Shown: positions 61,226 through 64,000 of the stretch, one piece after another
Numbering within the stretch: the stretch's first letter is position 1
Layout of the letters: every line of letters starts with the position of its first letter
Origin: Phorcus lineatus
Taxonomy: Eukaryota > Mollusca > Gastropoda > Trochida > Trochidae
Reading direction: 5' to 3'
Assembly (NCBI GenBank): GCA_921293015.1
Contig: OV121088.1
Location: forward strand, 18,389,645-18,453,644
DNA: 64,000 nt
Notes under the pieces: model-generated
Databases searched by the model: none
The model's input: the letters and a program-made list of their open reading frames with translations, nothing else
Told to the model about the DNA's origin: nothing
Position numbers and translations under genes: made by a program

Positions 61226-61850
61226 GCTTGTTTGCTTTTGGCTTTGGAAACATTTGGAATGATCAATATTTTGAATTTCAATCAGTATTCATTAATTCCC
61301 TAACTGTTCGACTTAAAGACATTTATCTTTAAACATGGTGTGATAAAAATCATTTGTCAAGTAAATGTTTTTACTATTCACAATTTAAAAACGACTTATT
61401 CAAAGAAACCTACTTGTCATGTATTGATATAAAAAAAATTAGGCGATCACTAGCACGCTTTCGACGCTCTTCATACGATTTATTACTCGAAACTGGTAGA
61501 TATAGAAATGTTAAAAAGGAAGACCGAATAAATACACTTTGTACTTTAAATGAAATAGAAGACGAATACCATTTTCTTTTTATTTGTCATGTATATAATG
61601 CATTGCGATGTAAGTATATTAAACCGTACTACTATATCCATCCAAGTATTATAAAATTCTGTAATCTAATGAACAGTAAAAATAATATTACACTACAAAC
61701 ACTGGCTATGAACATCTACAATGCAATGAAGTACAGAACATATATAGTGCAAAATGTTAAGTTATGTAAATCCCAATTACTTCTGTATATGTACTATAGG
61801 CCTGAGGCCTCTTCAGTACCGAAATAAAGATTGAAGTGACCCTTATGAAC
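61226..61850 (+). mobile_element. LINE 3' end: linker and C-terminal knuckle region
   Basis: One frame runs NIWNDQYFEFQSVFINSLTV, RLKDIYL, a single in-frame TAA (61330), then ARFRRSSYDLLLETGRYRNV, NTLCTLNEIEDEYHFLFICH and YIKPYYYIHPSIIKFCN up to 61827. It is closely related to the end of LINE B at 20066-20566 (AKFRLSSHNLAIETFRYYNV, YIKPYYYRRPSVFKL). The first Cys of the knuckle is kept (C...H...C), but the usual CxxC reads CTL. The 3' end is GTACCGAAATAAAGATTGAA. It abuts the pearl-like element, which may have inserted into it. Confidence 0.83.
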
Positions 61851-64000
61851 TTGAAATATGGTATGGAATGTTAAGATAATTTTAATCTAATTTTGAAAAA
61901 TATTTCATGAAGGAATATTTCAAGGAAGTGTCATAACCATATACTGCAAAATCTAGGTAAAAACTGTTAATATTAAGGAACCAGATTTGTTTTACAAATC
62001 CTTTTTTCATTAAATGATATTATATGAGAAAGAGATTATTAATTGCGCGTGTCTCTGTATCATTTATATCATATATTAAGAGTAAAATATATGTAGTATG
62101 CTCGCCACAGGTTTTCATAATAACAAATTTAATTCCATATAGGGCTTTATGATATTAATTAATTACATATCTTTTCAATATCTAACAATACAAAAGGTAA
62201 CAACATAAATAAAAGTTATAAAAGTTAAAACAAAGTTCATAACCCGAAGATAGTTGATCAACTCCCATGTATTAAATGTTGAAAACTACGAAGTTAGACG
62301 TAAAAACGATCCGTTTCAATGGCTGGCGCTTTCCGTTCACAGAGTCACCATAGGACATACATACAACGATGAAATGCGTTTACAATTTGACATCATTTCA
62401 TTCTTACGTCAAAGGATAAACGAGACAATATGTTCTAGAATTTAACCTTGGTTGAAACATTTCGAGAAACTTGTTTAGTTTTGTTTCTGTTATTATGACA
62501 AAACTTTTATTATTCGGATGAATTATCTGGAATCTGTGTAAGTCTTAGTTTTTCCAATGTATTTTTCATTGCAACAAGAGCATTTGATGACATAAACAAC
62601 ATTTTTGTTAATGCAATCAAGATTTAGTGATGGGTCCCGTTAACTTTGGTTCATGTTTCAACCTGTTATCTGCCCAAATTGTTTTACCTGTTGTTACTTA
62701 GCCTTTTGAAAGACATTTCGAAAACTCCTATATATTTCACCATGTCAGATCTTGAGAAGTGATTGCTTCATGAATATAAGTTCTGTCGAGACAGGATGTA
62801 TAGACGACGGGCAATGTTACTGTATCACTTCAGGTACTACGAGCTGGCTATCAGCAGATAAAGCAAGGGAGATTGGATCCTTTTTTGACTTACAATGCTT
62901 TCTTGTGCATTTTAACCTTGTAGCCAGGTTAATCTAGTCGCCTACGTTATTGGTTAAGACTTATACTTACTTCTTACCAGACATCCCAATGAAATATGTA
63001 TGACCTTACGTGTAAAGTTCCTTTTCCTGTGTAGTCGAGCTTGTGAAAGACAAAATCGTTTCTGCCATCAGAAAGTGAGTAATTTGATTCAACTGCTAAC
63101 GTAGAGAAATAACAATTATCCAACCTTTGTATTTCTTTTACAGTAATCTGTCCTACTCGGTGAGAGATAAGAATATTCAGTTACTTCAAATGAACACCAC
63201 AGTGCCTACTTAACATTTCAAATCAATCGTATCGCTGACCTTTCATAAAACATGAAACAGTACTGATGCCTTAACGGAACAACGAGTCTTTTCTCATCAG
63301 CTGTTCTTTTCTCAAGACAGAAAATTAATGTATGAAGGCAACTGTTACACATTTGCATTATTATAAAACGAAATATACGTTAATAAAACAAGGAACGTGT
63401 GAAAGTTATTGTTAACTGCACCTTCCAGGTTGCAGTAAAAATGAAAATAGAACAAATGATTTCCAAAATAAGATGTAACGTAATTCGTTATTGTGGATTT
63501 GACATATTCTAGATCCCAACAGCGTACCTTGTTTGAAAGTTTTTTAAACACTTTGATAGTGGACATATAAGTTGAGTCAGAAAGCAGACACGTAAAACAA
63601 GACGAGCAGCTCAAACTTCAGAAAATTATAATAATGTTAAGAGGTACTCTAAGCTCCCATGAAGCCCAATGTGTTGCTTAACTTACGTATGTGATCTATT
63701 TTAGTGCTTTTGATAACGTTTGTATCTGAGGCTACATATGACTTTGTCAAATGGGTCAGGCGTAGGTAAGAACATTTATTGTGAACATCGTTTAAATCCG
63801 TGCTCTCCTCACATAGTCAAATTTGATCAAGCCATATCCTTTTGTGATTATCTCTGGCACGTTTTATTGCACATAGTTTAAAAACACTACTTTAGATGAA
63901 CTCATTCTCTCACTAAATCATATAATAAAAACAGTTTTATACCTTGTAAGACTATAAGTGAAAAGTACAAAACTACTTTATGACATGATTTCAAATGAAG
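61851..64000. other. No supported feature
   Basis: AT-rich sequence with short unrecognised frames (62254, 62752, 63345 minus). No repeats detected. Confidence 0.4.

Overview
This window looks like a gene-poor, AT-rich piece of an animal genome, most likely a mollusc or a related lophotrochozoan. The evidence is several decayed non-LTR retrotransposons (LINEs), Tc1/mariner fossils, a tRNA-derived SINE with A and B boxes and target-site duplications, and tandem-repeat-cored elements resembling the 'pearl'/Helentron elements known from bivalves. There are no bacterial-style operons. I recognised no host protein-coding gene: the open frames that mean anything belong to transposons, and most others are chance or repeat-driven. 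The phylum assignment is an inference, not a read-out.

Layout. 1-7 kb: a 448-bp foldback element with a 15-bp target duplication (1.3-1.8 kb), a fragment carrying a hammerhead-ribozyme-like motif (4.2 kb), and a degenerate tandem-repeat element (4.4-5.8 kb). 7.4-8.9 kb: a 1.5-kb array of a 12-bp unit that is open in most frames. 10.3-15.8 kb: a 62-bp satellite, a 39/48-bp satellite and shared flanking motifs, with a minus-strand LINE between them. 15.8-20.7 kb: one LINE interrupted by a second, better preserved LINE. 21.3-21.9 kb: two unidentified open blocks, one with a C2H2-type finger. 24-38 kb: mostly unannotated, with a 50-bp repeat, a young SINE, a mariner fossil, a second hammerhead-like copy and an old ~400-bp duplication (29 and 37.5 kb).

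38.0-41.4 kb is a 3.47-kb terminal-inverted-repeat element flanked by TA, with a long near-perfect hairpin inside. 42.8 kb has a 5'-truncated SINE. 44.4 and 48.6 kb hold two inverted copies of a striking ~285-bp element made almost entirely of GGATCC-centred palindromes, with a LINE tail and C-rich repeats between them. 49.9-52.3 kb has dispersed repeats and a Tc1-like transposase fossil. 55-58 kb has three LINE fragments. 60.5-61.9 kb has a 152-bp-repeat pearl-like element abutting a LINE 3' end.

The most promising leads for something undescribed are the GGATCC palindrome element, the hammerhead-like repeat pair, the 3.47-kb TIR element with its hairpin, and the 15-bp-TSD foldback element. 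All coordinates of repeat edges are by eye, and identities were judged by reading, not computed.
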